A stretch of DNA of 64,000 bases, taken from contig PNAG01000002.1 in NCBI GenBank assembly GCA_003169845.1, positions 124,001-188,000 of the forward strand, given 5' to 3'. This document shows positions 9,757 through 19,646 of this stretch, in pieces. How positions within the stretch are numbered: the stretch's first letter is position 1; every line of letters starts with the position of its first letter. Source of the DNA: Candidatus Dormiibacterota bacterium (lineage in GTDB: Bacteria > Chloroflexota > Dormibacteria > Dormibacterales > Dormibacteraceae). The notes below the pieces were generated by a model. The model worked only from the letters and a program-made list of their open reading frames with translations, was not told where the DNA came from and did not search any database. The position numbers were made by a program, and so were the translations under genes.

Positions 9757-10071
9757 ATGGAGGTGACCATCCACGATCGGACGCACACCGTCGGACCGGA
9801 GCTGCGCAGCTATGCCGCCACAAAGGTAGCCTCGCTCACAGATCATTTCGACCTGATCAGGTCGGCCGAGATTGAGTTCGACCGCGACCTGAAAAAGAGG
9901 AGGCAACCGCTGGAGGTCGTCAAGATCACGCTGCATCTGTTGGGTCACCGGCTGGCCGACCTGCGTGCCCACGAGACCGGCCGCCAGCAGCGCGCTACCT
10001 TTGATCTGGCGCTCGCCAAGCTCGACGGTGAGCTCGCGCAGCTGAAAGAGCAGGTCAAGTCCCATCTCTAA
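9757..10071 (+). CDS. HPF/RaiA-like protein (paralog of 602..916)
   Basis: MEVTIHDRTHTVGPELRSYAATKVASLTDHFDLIRSAEIEFDRDLKKRRQPLEVVKITLHLLGHRLADLRAHETGR. Confidence 0.75.
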   Translation: MEVTIHDRTHTVGPELRSYAATKVASLTDHFDLIRSAEIEFDRDLKKRRQPLEVVKITLHLLGHRLADLRAHETGRQQRATFDLALAKLDGELAQLKEQVKSHL

Positions 10072-10251
10072 ACGGACTGGAATCTCTAGCACCTGTAGGG
10101 CCAAGCAGCGAGTCCCCGATGCGCCGGGTTTCGGCGATTTTGATCCAGTACGCAACGTAAGCTTCATCACGTGCACCGGCGATTAATTCAACCGCAACTG
10201 CTGCAAAGCGGTCCTGCTCATCGTCGAAGCCAGCTGGGTAGGCGTCCCGGC

Positions 10252-11454
10252 GTGAACCTTCATGGCCTCGCGGCAGACCTGCGGATCGCCTTCGTTTCTT
10301 CTAACCTGCCTCGTCGCTGCGGCATTGCAACGTTCTCGGCGGACTTGATGGCTGCCGTCAAGGCGGCCGATCCACGCGTGACGTGCCGCATCGCGGCGAT
10401 CGATGAGCCAAATGCGATCCGGCTGTATGGCGACGAGGTCCGCTGGCGCATCAGGCAGGGGGACTCAAGCAGCTACCGCGCTGCTGCTGAGGCGATCAAC
10501 CGCTCAGGCGTCAATATTGTCAACGTGCAGCACGAATTCGGGCTATACGGGACATGGACCGATGGCGTGTATGAAGATCACCTGCACCCCTTTCTCGAAG
10601 CTCTGCGGAAGCCGGTCGTAACTACACTGCATACGGTGCCGCCCGAGCCGACGCCCTCGATGCGGGGTGCGGTCCGCGCCGCTGCCGAACTGAGCGACGC
10701 GATCGTCGTGATGGCCGACGTGGCGGTTGGTCTCCTGGCGGACCGGTATGGCATCGCGCAGGTGCCCGTGGTGATACCGCACGGCATGCCGGCGATCCAG
10801 CCTCACGGCCGGGGCCGGATGAAGAAGAAGCTGGGCGTGCCCGGCCGGACGATCATTTCAACCTTTGGCCTCGTGGACCCTCGCAAGGGCATCGAGTACA
10901 TGATCGAGGCGATGCCGGCGATCGTCGCCAGCCATCCAGCGACCCTTTACGTGATTGCGGGCCAGACTCACCCGGAGTTGCGCCGCAGTGATGGCGAGAA
11001 GTACCGCAATCAACTGGTCGAGACGGTCGAGCGCCTCGGAGTTCAGGACCACGTCTCCTTCATCGATGAATACATGGCGCAGCGAGACATCATCGAGCTG
11101 CTGCTCGCGAGCGATGTCTACGTCACGCCGTACCTCGACCCGCAACAGATTACGAGCGGCACCCTGGCATATGCGCTTGGAGCCGGTAAGGCGATCGTCT
11201 CCACCGCCTACCTGCATGCAAAGGAAGCGCTGGCCGACGGCCGCGGAATTCTCGTCCCGTTTCGAGATCCGGCCGCCCTGGCCGAGGCCGTCATCTCTCT
11301 GCTCGACCACCCAGACCGCAGGCAAGCACTCGAACACGCCTCCTACGCGTACGCCAGCGACATGTCGTGGCCGCGGACTGGGGAGCACTGGCTGGCGCTG
11401 ATGCGCCTGGTCGCCTCCTCGTTCCTGACCATGTCACGCCGACTGGCCACGTGA
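10252..11454 (+). CDS. GT4-family glycosyltransferase
   Basis: RIAFVSSNLPRRCGIATFSADLM; STFGLVDPRKGIEYMIEAMPAI; SGTLAYALGAGKAIVSTAYLHA; GTG start at 10252. Confidence 0.85.
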   Translation: MNLHGLAADLRIAFVSSNLPRRCGIATFSADLMAAVKAADPRVTCRIAAIDEPNAIRLYGDEVRWRIRQGDSSSYRAAAEAINRSGVNIVNVQHEFGLYGTWTDGVYEDHLHPFLEALRKPVVTTLHTVPPEPTPSMRGAVRAAAELSDAIVVMADVAVGLLADRYGIAQVPVVIPHGMPAIQPHGRGRMKKKLGVPGRTIISTFGLVDPRKGIEYMIEAMPAIVASHPATLYVIAGQTHPELRRSDGEKYRNQLVETVERLGVQDHVSFIDEYMAQRDIIELLLASDVYVTPYLDPQQITSGTLAYALGAGKAIVSTAYLHAKEALADGRGILVPFRDPAALAEAVISLLDHPDRRQALEHASYAYASDMSWPRTGEHWLALMRLVASSFLTMSRRLAT

Positions 11455-12650
11455 GCGCCGTCCCAGCCGGCGCGCACCGCCTCGCCAACAACCCGATCTT
11501 GACCAGCGCGGATGTGGCTCCATCGCAGGCCGCCCTCGAGGTGGTCTCGGTGTTCAACGCGGCTGCGGCCCAGGTAGGCAAGGAGACGATCCTGCTGCTG
11601 CGCGTTGGGGAGTATCCCCGCCACATGACAGGCCTCATGCCCCCGACTGCGAGGACCCTCGACCTCGCCGCCCCGCACGAGGTGCTTCAACCCCTCCCGC
11701 CTGGGACGCTTGGCGAGGACGTGATCGGGATCGCCTACCTGGATCCGGCCACCAAACCTCACCGCGTGGTCGTGGCTTATGTTCGCAAAGATCTCCCTGG
11801 GCTCGACCTGAGTGATCCGCGGGCGGTCCGTGTCACGGTGCCTCCTGCCACTCCCGGCGGGCGGGCGGAGGTCAGGGACTATCTGACCCAGATATCGCAT
11901 CTGCGCGTGGCCCGCAGCATCGACGGAGCTCACTTCGTGGTCGATCCTCTTCCCGCGGTAATCCCCATCGATACATTCGAGGAATACGGATGCGAGGACC
12001 CTCGCGCGACCTTGATCGATAACGCCTGGCACATCACCTACGTCTCGGTGGGCTCGGTGGGAATCACAACCAGCAGGCTGACCACGACCGACTTCAAGAC
12101 CTTCGAGCGCCGGGGGCTCATGTTCCTACCCGACCACAAGGATGTTGCGCTGTTCCCCGGCCGCGTGAGGGGGCGTTACGTCGCCCTGACCCGGCCCATG
12201 CCTTCGTCATTCAACCGCGTGCTTGGGATTTGGATCGCGTTTTCCGATGACCTTGTGGGCTGGGGCGGGCACCAACCCTTGGCGTTGCCCCGCCGGGGGA
12301 TGTGGGACAGCGTCCGCACAGGCGCGGGCGCGGTTCCATTCCGCGTACCTGAGGGATGGCTCGAGCTCTACCACGGCGTGAACTCTGACGGCCATTACGC
12401 GATGGGCGCGCTTTTACTGGACGCCGAAGATCCAACCCGGGTCATCAGCCGTTCGCCCGAACCGATCCTCACGGCGACCGAGGAGTACGAGCGGTCGGGC
12501 TTTTACAACAACACAGTCTTCTCGTGCGGGCTCGTCCCGCTGGACGATCGAGGCGAACAGATCCGCATGTACTACGGCGCCGCCGACTGTCGTATGGCCG
12601 CGGCCGACTTCGACGTCAAAGCGATCGTCGCCTCTCTGGCACCGTGCTGA
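11451..12650 (+). CDS. Glycoside hydrolase family 130-like (mannoside phosphorylase-type five-bladed propeller)
   Basis: RLANNPILTSADV, EEYGCEDPRATLIDNAWHITYVSVG, HKDVALFPGRVRGRYVALTRPMP, YNNTVFSCGLVPLDDRGEQIRMYYGAADCRM; GTG overlaps upstream stop. Confidence 0.8.
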   Translation: MSAVPAGAHRLANNPILTSADVAPSQAALEVVSVFNAAAAQVGKETILLLRVGEYPRHMTGLMPPTARTLDLAAPHEVLQPLPPGTLGEDVIGIAYLDPATKPHRVVVAYVRKDLPGLDLSDPRAVRVTVPPATPGGRAEVRDYLTQISHLRVARSIDGAHFVVDPLPAVIPIDTFEEYGCEDPRATLIDNAWHITYVSVGSVGITTSRLTTTDFKTFERRGLMFLPDHKDVALFPGRVRGRYVALTRPMPSSFNRVLGIWIAFSDDLVGWGGHQPLALPRRGMWDSVRTGAGAVPFRVPEGWLELYHGVNSDGHYAMGALLLDAEDPTRVISRSPEPILTATEEYERSGFYNNTVFSCGLVPLDDRGEQIRMYYGAADCRMAAADFDVKAIVASLAPC

Positions 12651-13687
12651 GGCAGCTCGCCGCACTGACGCGACGCTTGCCGGCAGCCGGGCCACGCGCC
12701 CTGGCGCTGGCCGTCTACTCCGGCTCAACGGGCGAGCACTTCGAAGCCCGTGAGCGTGGGGTGGAGGGTGTCGCCTGCGTGGACGACGCTGCTCGTGCGT
12801 GTGTCCTTTTGATCAAGCTCTGGGCCGCCACCGGGAATGACGCGCTCAAGGGGTGGGCTGACGGGCTGTTCGATTTCGTGCTCTGGATGCACGCCGGCGA
12901 CGGCCGCTGGCACAACTTCGTCTATGACTGGCATGGCACGCGGAACACCGAAGGGCCAACGTCGGCGGCCGGGGTCAACTTCTGGCAGGCACGCGCGACC
13001 TATGCGCTTGCAGAAGCGAACCTGCATTTTGACCAGGACTGCGCACGAGCCGTCCTGACCGAGGCCCTCGCCTCAGCTGCATCCGCATCGTGTCCATCAG
13101 ATGTGCGCGCCATCCACGCGATGAGCGTGTTGGTCCTTCTCCAGCAAGCGCCCGACCCCTGGCTCTCCATGCACCTCGCTGCGTGGTGCGACGAGCTCGC
13201 CGAGTGCAGCCGCGACGGGATGCTGATGAACTCGCCCGACGAGCGCGACCGGCCCCACCTCTGGGGACACGTGCAGGAAGCGGTGCTGGCCGATGCCTCC
13301 GTTGTGTTGGGCAGGAAGGATCTACGCGCTCTCGCGGTCGCCAGTGCTGACGCTGTCTTTGCGGAGGTCATCGAGTCTGGTTTCGACCTTCCACACGTCC
13401 ACAGCTACGACGTGCAGTCGGCGGTGTTCGTCATGGACCGGCTTGCCGCGGTCACCGGCGAACGACGGTATGGGGAGTTGGCCCGGAAGGCGCGGGACTG
13501 GTTCGACGGCCGCAACCCCGCCGGCGCCGTGATTTTTGACCGAGTTGCCGGTCGGGTCGCCGACGGGCTCGACGATGGCCGCTTGAACGATCGTTCAGGG
13601 GCTGAAGCGAACATCTCGGCGGGCCTTGCGCTGATAGACGATTCGGTGGCACTTTCCAAGGCGAAAAGCTGGTCGGGCGGCTGGTAG
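12644..13687 (+). CDS. (alpha/alpha)6-barrel glycosidase-like protein coupled to the GT4/GH130 pair
   Basis: GTG start overlapping upstream gene; DDAARACVLLIKLW, DGRWHNFVYDWHG, helical repeat protein. Confidence 0.6.
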   Translation: MLRQLAALTRRLPAAGPRALALAVYSGSTGEHFEARERGVEGVACVDDAARACVLLIKLWAATGNDALKGWADGLFDFVLWMHAGDGRWHNFVYDWHGTRNTEGPTSAAGVNFWQARATYALAEANLHFDQDCARAVLTEALASAASASCPSDVRAIHAMSVLVLLQQAPDPWLSMHLAAWCDELAECSRDGMLMNSPDERDRPHLWGHVQEAVLADASVVLGRKDLRALAVASADAVFAEVIESGFDLPHVHSYDVQSAVFVMDRLAAVTGERRYGELARKARDWFDGRNPAGAVIFDRVAGRVADGLDDGRLNDRSGAEANISAGLALIDDSVALSKAKSWSGGW

Positions 13688-13808
13688 CCGGCGCCCACCC
13701 AACACTGGGGCATCCTGAAGCCCCCGCACCGCGCCAGGTGCCAAAGGTCCCGATTTGCGCAGGTCGTTTGCAGCTAGATCGGATTAGCTTGCGGTTCATC
13801 CTGTAAGG

Positions 13809-14294
13809 ATGGATAGACGCTTGGCGCCGGATCAGTCAATAGAGGTGCTGTCGCCCGATGAATGCTTTGCTCTGCTTAAATCTCGCGACCTGGGCCGCAT
13901 CGCGTTCAACGTCGAGGGCCAGCCCGAGGTCTTTCCGATCAACTACGCGATGGAGGGCCGGATCGTGGTGTTCCGCACCGCTCCGGGTACCAAGCTCGAC
14001 CATGTCCCAAAGGCCAGGCTCGCCTTCGAAGTGGACGATTGGGACCCCAAGCTGCGCATAGGCTGGAGCGTCGTGGTCAAGGGCCTCGCCGAAGAGGTCA
14101 CCCGAAACCTGGGGCGCACCGCGGATCATATTCGAATAGCGCCGGTGCATCCGGTTGCGCCCGGCGAGCGCTGGCACTGGCTGGCCATCCAGCCCTCGGA
14201 GGTGTCGGGTCGGCGCTTCCAGGTGCGGGCGGGGTCGCAACGCCGCGCTCGGGACTGGCGTCGCCCTCCTCCTGGCGACTACACGCGACCCTGA
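13809..14294 (+). CDS. Pyridoxamine 5'-phosphate oxidase-like flavin-binding family protein
   Basis: LLKSRDLGRIAFNVEGQPEVFPINYAMEGRIVVFRTAPGTKLDHVPKARLAFEVDDWD. Confidence 0.82.
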   Translation: MDRRLAPDQSIEVLSPDECFALLKSRDLGRIAFNVEGQPEVFPINYAMEGRIVVFRTAPGTKLDHVPKARLAFEVDDWDPKLRIGWSVVVKGLAEEVTRNLGRTADHIRIAPVHPVAPGERWHWLAIQPSEVSGRRFQVRAGSQRRARDWRRPPPGDYTRP

Positions 14295-14485
14295 GGTCCA
14301 TGGAGGGACCTGGTGCGCTTGAAGCGCTCGTAATGAGATAGGCGGCTCTGCGATTTAGAACTCTTCGGCGACGAGCTCTGTCTGGGTGCACGTTGACCGC
14401 GGCCTGTAGGCGTCGCCTGGGCAGTAGGCGAGGCGTGGCTCCAAAAACGCCGGGCACCTCCCAGGTCGGAGTGGACCAAGAGGCG

Positions 14486-14504
14486 TTGACCGACTGGTTA
14501 AACT
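14486..14504. promoter_or_regulatory. Candidate TetR operator upstream of the TetR gene (TTGACCGACTGGTTAAACT)
   Basis: 15/19 identity with the 15193-15211 element; lies immediately upstream of ATG 14512. Confidence 0.55.
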
Positions 14505-14511
14505 ACGGTCA

Positions 14512-15147
14512 ATGCCCAAGGCCGCTCCTTTGGCCGCGCCCGCCGGCGCTCCGAACCGCAAGGTCGAGCTGGTCCGGACTGCCTACCGGCTGTTCAGTGA
14601 AAAGGGCGTGCACCGCGTGCCGCTGGACGAGATCGCGTCCGCGGCGGGCCTCAGCAAGGGCCTGGTGATCTACTACTTCAAGACCAAGGAGAACCTGGTC
14701 CTGGAGACTATGCGGTGGGCGCTCGACACCACCGCCGAACGGGTCCGGCAGGCGATGGCGAAGGCCACCACGCCGCATGGGAAAGTGCTGGCGATGATCG
14801 AGGGGATCTGGTCCGGAGCCGAGACCAACCGCCGCTTTTATCTTCTGTATCTCGATCTCGCCGGCCATGCGGCCAGGGTCCAGCACTTCACGAAGCTCAG
14901 CGCCACGTTCCATTCGGTCGTCAACGCGCTCTACGCCGAGGTGATCGCCCAGGGCGTCGCGGAGGGGGCCTTCGCGGTCGAGGATCCCGAAGAAGGGGCG
15001 GTGGCGTTGCGCGCGATCATCGACGGGCTTTTCTTGCAGTGGCTGCAGGAGGCCGACTGGGAAAGGCTCCACCCCTGGTACCGCGACACGTGCAAGCGCA
15101 CCGCGGTCGCTTACCTGGCTCGGACGCCCGGCTCCCCGGCGGCGTAA
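14512..15147 (+). CDS. TetR-family transcriptional regulator
   Basis: ELVRTAYRLFSEKGVHRVPLDEIASAAGLSKGLVIYYFKTKENLVLETM HTH. Confidence 0.93.
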   Translation: MPKAAPLAAPAGAPNRKVELVRTAYRLFSEKGVHRVPLDEIASAAGLSKGLVIYYFKTKENLVLETMRWALDTTAERVRQAMAKATTPHGKVLAMIEGIWSGAETNRRFYLLYLDLAGHAARVQHFTKLSATFHSVVNALYAEVIAQGVAEGAFAVEDPEEGAVALRAIIDGLFLQWLQEADWERLHPWYRDTCKRTAVAYLARTPGSPAA

Positions 15148-15187
15148 GGCCTTCCCTTGGGCCCAGCCTCTGCCCGCCGCCTACCAC

Positions 15188-15216
15188 TTGACTTGACTGA
15201 CTGGTCAGTCTAAGAT
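15188..15216 (+). promoter_or_regulatory. Sigma-70-type promoter (TTGACT-17 bp-TAAGAT) with palindromic TetR operator in the spacer (GACTGAC-TG-GTCAGTC)
   Basis: -35 at 15188-15193, 17-bp spacer, -10 at 15211-15216; palindrome within spacer. Confidence 0.7.
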
Positions 15217-15269
15217 CCAGGTGGCGTCGGGGCGCCACAGCCGGCAAGCGTCACCAAGGAGCGCTGTCC

Positions 15270-16439
15270 ATGGCGGTCGAGGTCCGATCCGGGTTCGAGG
15301 CGATCCTCGAGCAATGCTCAGGGCTGGCGGAGGACGTCACCTACCCGAGCGTCAAGCGCTGGCGCGACAGCCACCCGGGTGGACATGCCGTTGGCCATTT
15401 CCAGGTCTACTTCCCGGAGGAGCTAATTCACGCGGCCGGGATGCTGCCGGTCACGCTGATGGGCGCGGGCTCCCGGCTCGAAGCAAAGCAGGCCGACTCT
15501 CACATCGGCTCATTCATCTGCTCGATCTGCCGCACCTCGCTAGAGCTCGGTTTCAGCGGCCGCGTGGGCTTCTTGGACGCCTTCTACACGACCCCGATTT
15601 GCGATGTGGCGCGCAACCTCGCCGGCATCTGGGGCCGCAACTTCAAGGGGATGACAGCGGAGATCCTCTACCTGCCCCAGAACGCAAACGGCAAGGGCGC
15701 CGTGACATATCTACGCGACGAATACGCCCGCGTCCTCGCTGAGTTGAAACGGATATCCGGCCGGCCCATCGAGGAAGCCGACCTCCGTCGCAGCATCGGC
15801 GTGTACAACGAGAACCGGCGCCTGCTCCGAGACCTCTACCGGATCAAGCGGGAGACGCCCTGGCTGCTTGCCACCACCGAGGCCTACGTCCTTGCCAAGG
15901 CGGGCACCGTAATGCCACGGGAGGAGCACAACGAGATCCTCCGCTCGGCGCTCGCCGAGATCCCCAATCGGACTGGCCGCCGCCAGGACCGGGTCCGGGT
16001 GGTATTCGAGGGCGGCTTCTGCGAGCAGCCCCCGCTGGACATGCTGCAGTTGATCGAGGAGGCCTGCTACATCGTCGACGATGACCTCTTGCTCGGGATG
16101 CGCTGGATCGACCAGGACGTCCCAGAGACCGGCGACGCGCTGTTTGCGCTCGCCGAGAGCTACATCGAGCGGTCTACCTACAGCCCAGTGCAGCACGACG
16201 ACCGCAAGCCCAAGGAAGAGATGCTCCTCCGCCGCGTCGAGGGGTCCGGTGCGGCCGCCGTGATCCTCGCCGCGGCAAAGATGTGTGAACCCGGCCTGGA
16301 CGAGCAAGTCGCCTACCAAAAGACCCTCGAGGCAAAGCAGATCCCGTTCCTGCTTCTCGACTTCGAAGAGAAGATGACGGCTTTCGAGCGGATGCGGATG
16401 GAGGTCGAGACCTTCGTGGAATCGATCCTCTTCGACTAG
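15270..16439 (+). CDS. Benzoyl-CoA reductase / 2-hydroxyacyl-CoA dehydratase-type subunit (BcrC/BzdN-like)
   Basis: YFPEELIHAAGMLPVTLMGAG; SFICSICRTSLELG; KMCEPGLDEQVAYQKTLEAKQIPFLLLDFEEK. Confidence 0.85.
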   Translation: MAVEVRSGFEAILEQCSGLAEDVTYPSVKRWRDSHPGGHAVGHFQVYFPEELIHAAGMLPVTLMGAGSRLEAKQADSHIGSFICSICRTSLELGFSGRVGFLDAFYTTPICDVARNLAGIWGRNFKGMTAEILYLPQNANGKGAVTYLRDEYARVLAELKRISGRPIEEADLRRSIGVYNENRRLLRDLYRIKRETPWLLATTEAYVLAKAGTVMPREEHNEILRSALAEIPNRTGRRQDRVRVVFEGGFCEQPPLDMLQLIEEACYIVDDDLLLGMRWIDQDVPETGDALFALAESYIERSTYSPVQHDDRKPKEEMLLRRVEGSGAAAVILAAAKMCEPGLDEQVAYQKTLEAKQIPFLLLDFEEKMTAFERMRMEVETFVESILFD

Positions 16440-16448
16440 GAAAGGAAA

Positions 16449-17834
16449 ATGATAGAAACCAAAATTTCGCTGACACCGACTCCCTCGGCGCAGCCGGAAC
16501 CCGACCTGGTCGGCCGTGGCCGGCGCGACGGCAACCGCCTCTTCAAGGAGTGGTACACAGAGCTCGACGCAGCCGCCGAATCCGGCGATCCATCAGCCTA
16601 CGTGTTCGTGATGGGCTCGACGGCCGAGGTCCTCAAGGCCTTCGACTTGAACCTTGTCTTCCCCGAGATCAACTCGCTCCAGATGGCCGTCCGCAAGGTG
16701 TCCCTCGACTACCTCAACAAGGCCGAGGACTATGGCTACTCGACCGACGTCTGCGGCTACGTCAAGGCCGACGTCGGCATGCACCTCGACGGTCGCAAGC
16801 ACCCGAACGGCCGGATCCCCAAGCCTTCGATCGTGGTCGCGACCAACATGTGCAACACCTACGTGAAATGGGTCGAGATCTGGCAGCGGATGTACGGCTG
16901 CAAGGTCTTCGTCCTCGACATCCCCGGCCAGCGGGGTATCGGCTGGAGCAGCGAGCCCGGCAGCGAGCAGTTCGAGAACGACCGGCGCTACGTGCAGAGC
17001 CAGTTGGAAGAGTTGATCGAGGCCTGCGTGGCGGTCACTGGAAAGCCGTTCAAGATCGAGCGCCTGCAAGAGAACCTCGCCCACGTCAACCGCATGGCGG
17101 CCGACTGGAGCGCCGTGCTCAAGCTCAACCAGAACATCCCGGCGCCCTTCAACGCCATGGCCGACGGCCTCGCCTACATGGGGGTGCTGAGCGCCTACCG
17201 GGCCACCGAGACCGGGGCTCGCTATATGGCCGAGCTGCGCCAGGAGATGGAATACAAGGTCCAGAACGGGATCGGCACCATCACCGAGGAGCGCTTCCGC
17301 CTCCACGGCGTCGGCCCCGCCTGCTACGCGTATTTCCGGCGCTTCCTGGAGCTGTTCCAGGAGTGGGGCGCGGTCTACGTCAACTCCGAATACCTCGCCT
17401 ACGCCGGCGGCGGGCTCGACCAGGGCATCCAGTTCAATGTCGAGCGGCCGCTGGAGAGCCTCGCCGAGCAGTTGCTGGTCACCGGCCGGCGCTCGATGTC
17501 GAACATGTTCTTCAGCCAGGACCAGCTCGCCGACGCCGTCCGCGACTGGAAGTCCGACGGCATCGTCTATCACTCCGTCAAGAGCTGCCGGACCGTCAGC
17601 ACGGGGATGGCCGACAGTCGGGAGTACCTGACCAAGACCAAGGATGTCCCGTCGCTCTTCGTCGAATCCGACCTGGTCGACCCGCGGCTCTGGTCGGAGG
17701 CCCAGTTCAAGAACCGGATCGACGCCTTCTTCGAGGCGCTCGGAGCCCGTAAAGCGGCCGCACTAAATCCTCACGAACTCGGAGGCTTCGCCGTGAGTTC
17801 GCGGGGGCCCCAGCAAGTGGCGGCGAAGAGGTGA
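16449..17834 (+). CDS. Benzoyl-CoA reductase-type subunit (BcrB/BzdO-like)
   Basis: [57 protein letters not shown]. Confidence 0.85.
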   Translation: MIETKISLTPTPSAQPEPDLVGRGRRDGNRLFKEWYTELDAAAESGDPSAYVFVMGSTAEVLKAFDLNLVFPEINSLQMAVRKVSLDYLNKAEDYGYSTDVCGYVKADVGMHLDGRKHPNGRIPKPSIVVATNMCNTYVKWVEIWQRMYGCKVFVLDIPGQRGIGWSSEPGSEQFENDRRYVQSQLEELIEACVAVTGKPFKIERLQENLAHVNRMAADWSAVLKLNQNIPAPFNAMADGLAYMGVLSAYRATETGARYMAELRQEMEYKVQNGIGTITEERFRLHGVGPACYAYFRRFLELFQEWGAVYVNSEYLAYAGGGLDQGIQFNVERPLESLAEQLLVTGRRSMSNMFFSQDQLADAVRDWKSDGIVYHSVKSCRTVSTGMADSREYLTKTKDVPSLFVESDLVDPRLWSEAQFKNRIDAFFEALGARKAAALNPHELGGFAVSSRGPQQVAAKR

Positions 17835-17838
17835 CCAA

Positions 17839-18801
17839 ATGCTGGTAGGAGGAGTTGACGTCGGCTCTACCCAGACCAAGGCGGTCATCATGGACGGCCA
17901 GCGCCGTGTGCTCGGCCGGTCGCTGATCGACACCGGTGGCATCATCACCGCCGCCGCCGAGAACGCTTTCCAGCTCGCGGTTGCGGATGCCGGCGTCGAG
18001 CGCTCGGACGTGGCGTACGTGGTCGGCACCGGCTACGGCCGCTACAAGGTCACCTTCGGTGACACGCAGGTCACCGAGATCAGCTGCCACGCGCGCGGCG
18101 GGCAGTACCTGTTCCCAAAAACCCGCACCGTCCTAGACATCGGCGGCCAGGACACGAAGGCGATCAAGATCGGGCCGGAGGGCCAGGTCCTCGACTTCTG
18201 CATGAACGACAAGTGCGCCGCGGGGACGGGCCGGTTCCTCGGTGCCGCCGCCATGGCGCTGGACATCCCGCTCGGCGAGCTGGGTCCACTGGCGCTGTTG
18301 GCGAAGAACGCGGTCAAGATCACGACCACCTGCACCGTATTTGCCGAGACGGAGATCATCAACTGGCTCGCGCGCGGCAAGAAGGTCGAGGACGTCCTGA
18401 TGGGAGTCCACCAGGCAATTGCGACGCGCAGCATCTCGCTCTTGCGAAGGGTCGGCGTCGAGGATGAGGTCACCTTCACCGGGGGCGTCACCCGGAACAA
18501 CGCGATGGTGAAGATCCTCGAGGAGATGCTCGAGACTCATCTGAACGTCAGCGAGGAGGCCCACTACATGGGCGCGATTGGCGCAACGCTGTTCGCCCTC
18601 GAGAAGGCGCAGTCGGGAGCCGCCGGCGCCGTCGAGGCGGTCACGGTCGGCGCCAAACTGGACTCGACTCGTGCTCTGGTGAGCGATTGCGAGGTCTGCC
18701 CCGAGCTCCCCGATCGAAGGTTCAGCGAGGCGCAGGAGCGCCTGGCCAAGCCGCCCCAGCTGATCCAGGTCACCCGGATGCCGGAGGTGACGAAGCGATG
18801 A
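17839..18801 (+). CDS. BadF/BcrA/HgdC-type ATPase subunit of benzoyl-CoA-type reductase
   Basis: [46 protein letters not shown]. Confidence 0.92.
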   Translation: MLVGGVDVGSTQTKAVIMDGQRRVLGRSLIDTGGIITAAAENAFQLAVADAGVERSDVAYVVGTGYGRYKVTFGDTQVTEISCHARGGQYLFPKTRTVLDIGGQDTKAIKIGPEGQVLDFCMNDKCAAGTGRFLGAAAMALDIPLGELGPLALLAKNAVKITTTCTVFAETEIINWLARGKKVEDVLMGVHQAIATRSISLLRRVGVEDEVTFTGGVTRNNAMVKILEEMLETHLNVSEEAHYMGAIGATLFALEKAQSGAAGAVEAVTVGAKLDSTRALVSDCEVCPELPDRRFSEAQERLAKPPQLIQVTRMPEVTKR

Positions 18802-19646
18802 TCAGCGTTGTCGGCATCGACGTCGGCGCGACCTACACCAAGGCGCTCGTGCTCGACGAGGACAAGAACATCGTCGGCCGCTCGATGGTCAAGACCGGTT
18901 TCAACCTGGCCGGGGCTGCTGAGCGCGGATACGCCGGGGTGCTGGGGTCGGCGGGCCTTTCCGAAGAGGAGGTCGACTACGTCGCCTCGACTGGATACGG
19001 CCGCTACGTCGTCCCTATGCGTGACCTGCAGATCACTGAGCTGACCTGCCACGCAAAGGGCGCCTTTCACCAATTCCCGAACACGCGGACGGTGCTCGAC
19101 GTCGGCGGTCAGACCGTCAAAGCGATCAAGCTCGACGAGCGCGGCAAGGTTCGCTCCTTCCGCCTCAACGATAAGTGCGCTGCCGGCACCGGCGCCTTTC
19201 TCGAGAAGACTGCCCGCTACATGGGACTCGACCCGGCCGAGATCGGCTCGCTGGCGATGGTCTCCAAGCAGCCCGTGACGATCTCGAGCGTGTGCGCGGT
19301 CTTCGCCGAATCAGAGGTCATCAACCACCTGACCAGCGGCACCAGACCGGAGGACATCATGTACGGTGCCGTGCTCTCGCTGGCCGGCCGCGCGCACCAA
19401 TTGATGAAGCGCGTCGGTATGGAGCCGGAGTTCACCTTCTGCGGCGGGATGAGCCGCAACGAAGCGTTCGTCAAGGCCATCAAGCACGAGCTGGGAGCTC
19501 CCGTCAACGTGCCCGACGGCGAGATGGGGCATTTCAACGGTGCCCTCGGCGCCGGCTTGCTCGCCCTCGACCGCGTGCGCAAGCTGCAGGCTGCCGGGGA
19601 ATGGACAAATCGCAGCCACCGAGCTGTACAAGGAGTTTCCGCATGA
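18798..19646 (+). CDS. Second BadF/BcrD-type ATPase subunit
   Basis: [50 protein letters not shown] overlap with upstream gene. Confidence 0.92.
   Translation: MISVVGIDVGATYTKALVLDEDKNIVGRSMVKTGFNLAGAAERGYAGVLGSAGLSEEEVDYVASTGYGRYVVPMRDLQITELTCHAKGAFHQFPNTRTVLDVGGQTVKAIKLDERGKVRSFRLNDKCAAGTGAFLEKTARYMGLDPAEIGSLAMVSKQPVTISSVCAVFAESEVINHLTSGTRPEDIMYGAVLSLAGRAHQLMKRVGMEPEFTFCGGMSRNEAFVKAIKHELGAPVNVPDGEMGHFNGALGAGLLALDRVRKLQAAGEWTNRSHRAVQGVSA

Noticed and set aside
16593-17573. Long antisense ORF opposite the BcrB-like gene
   Set aside because: High-GC mirror ORF; the plus strand has clear family motifs, and the antisense product is compositionally aberrant.
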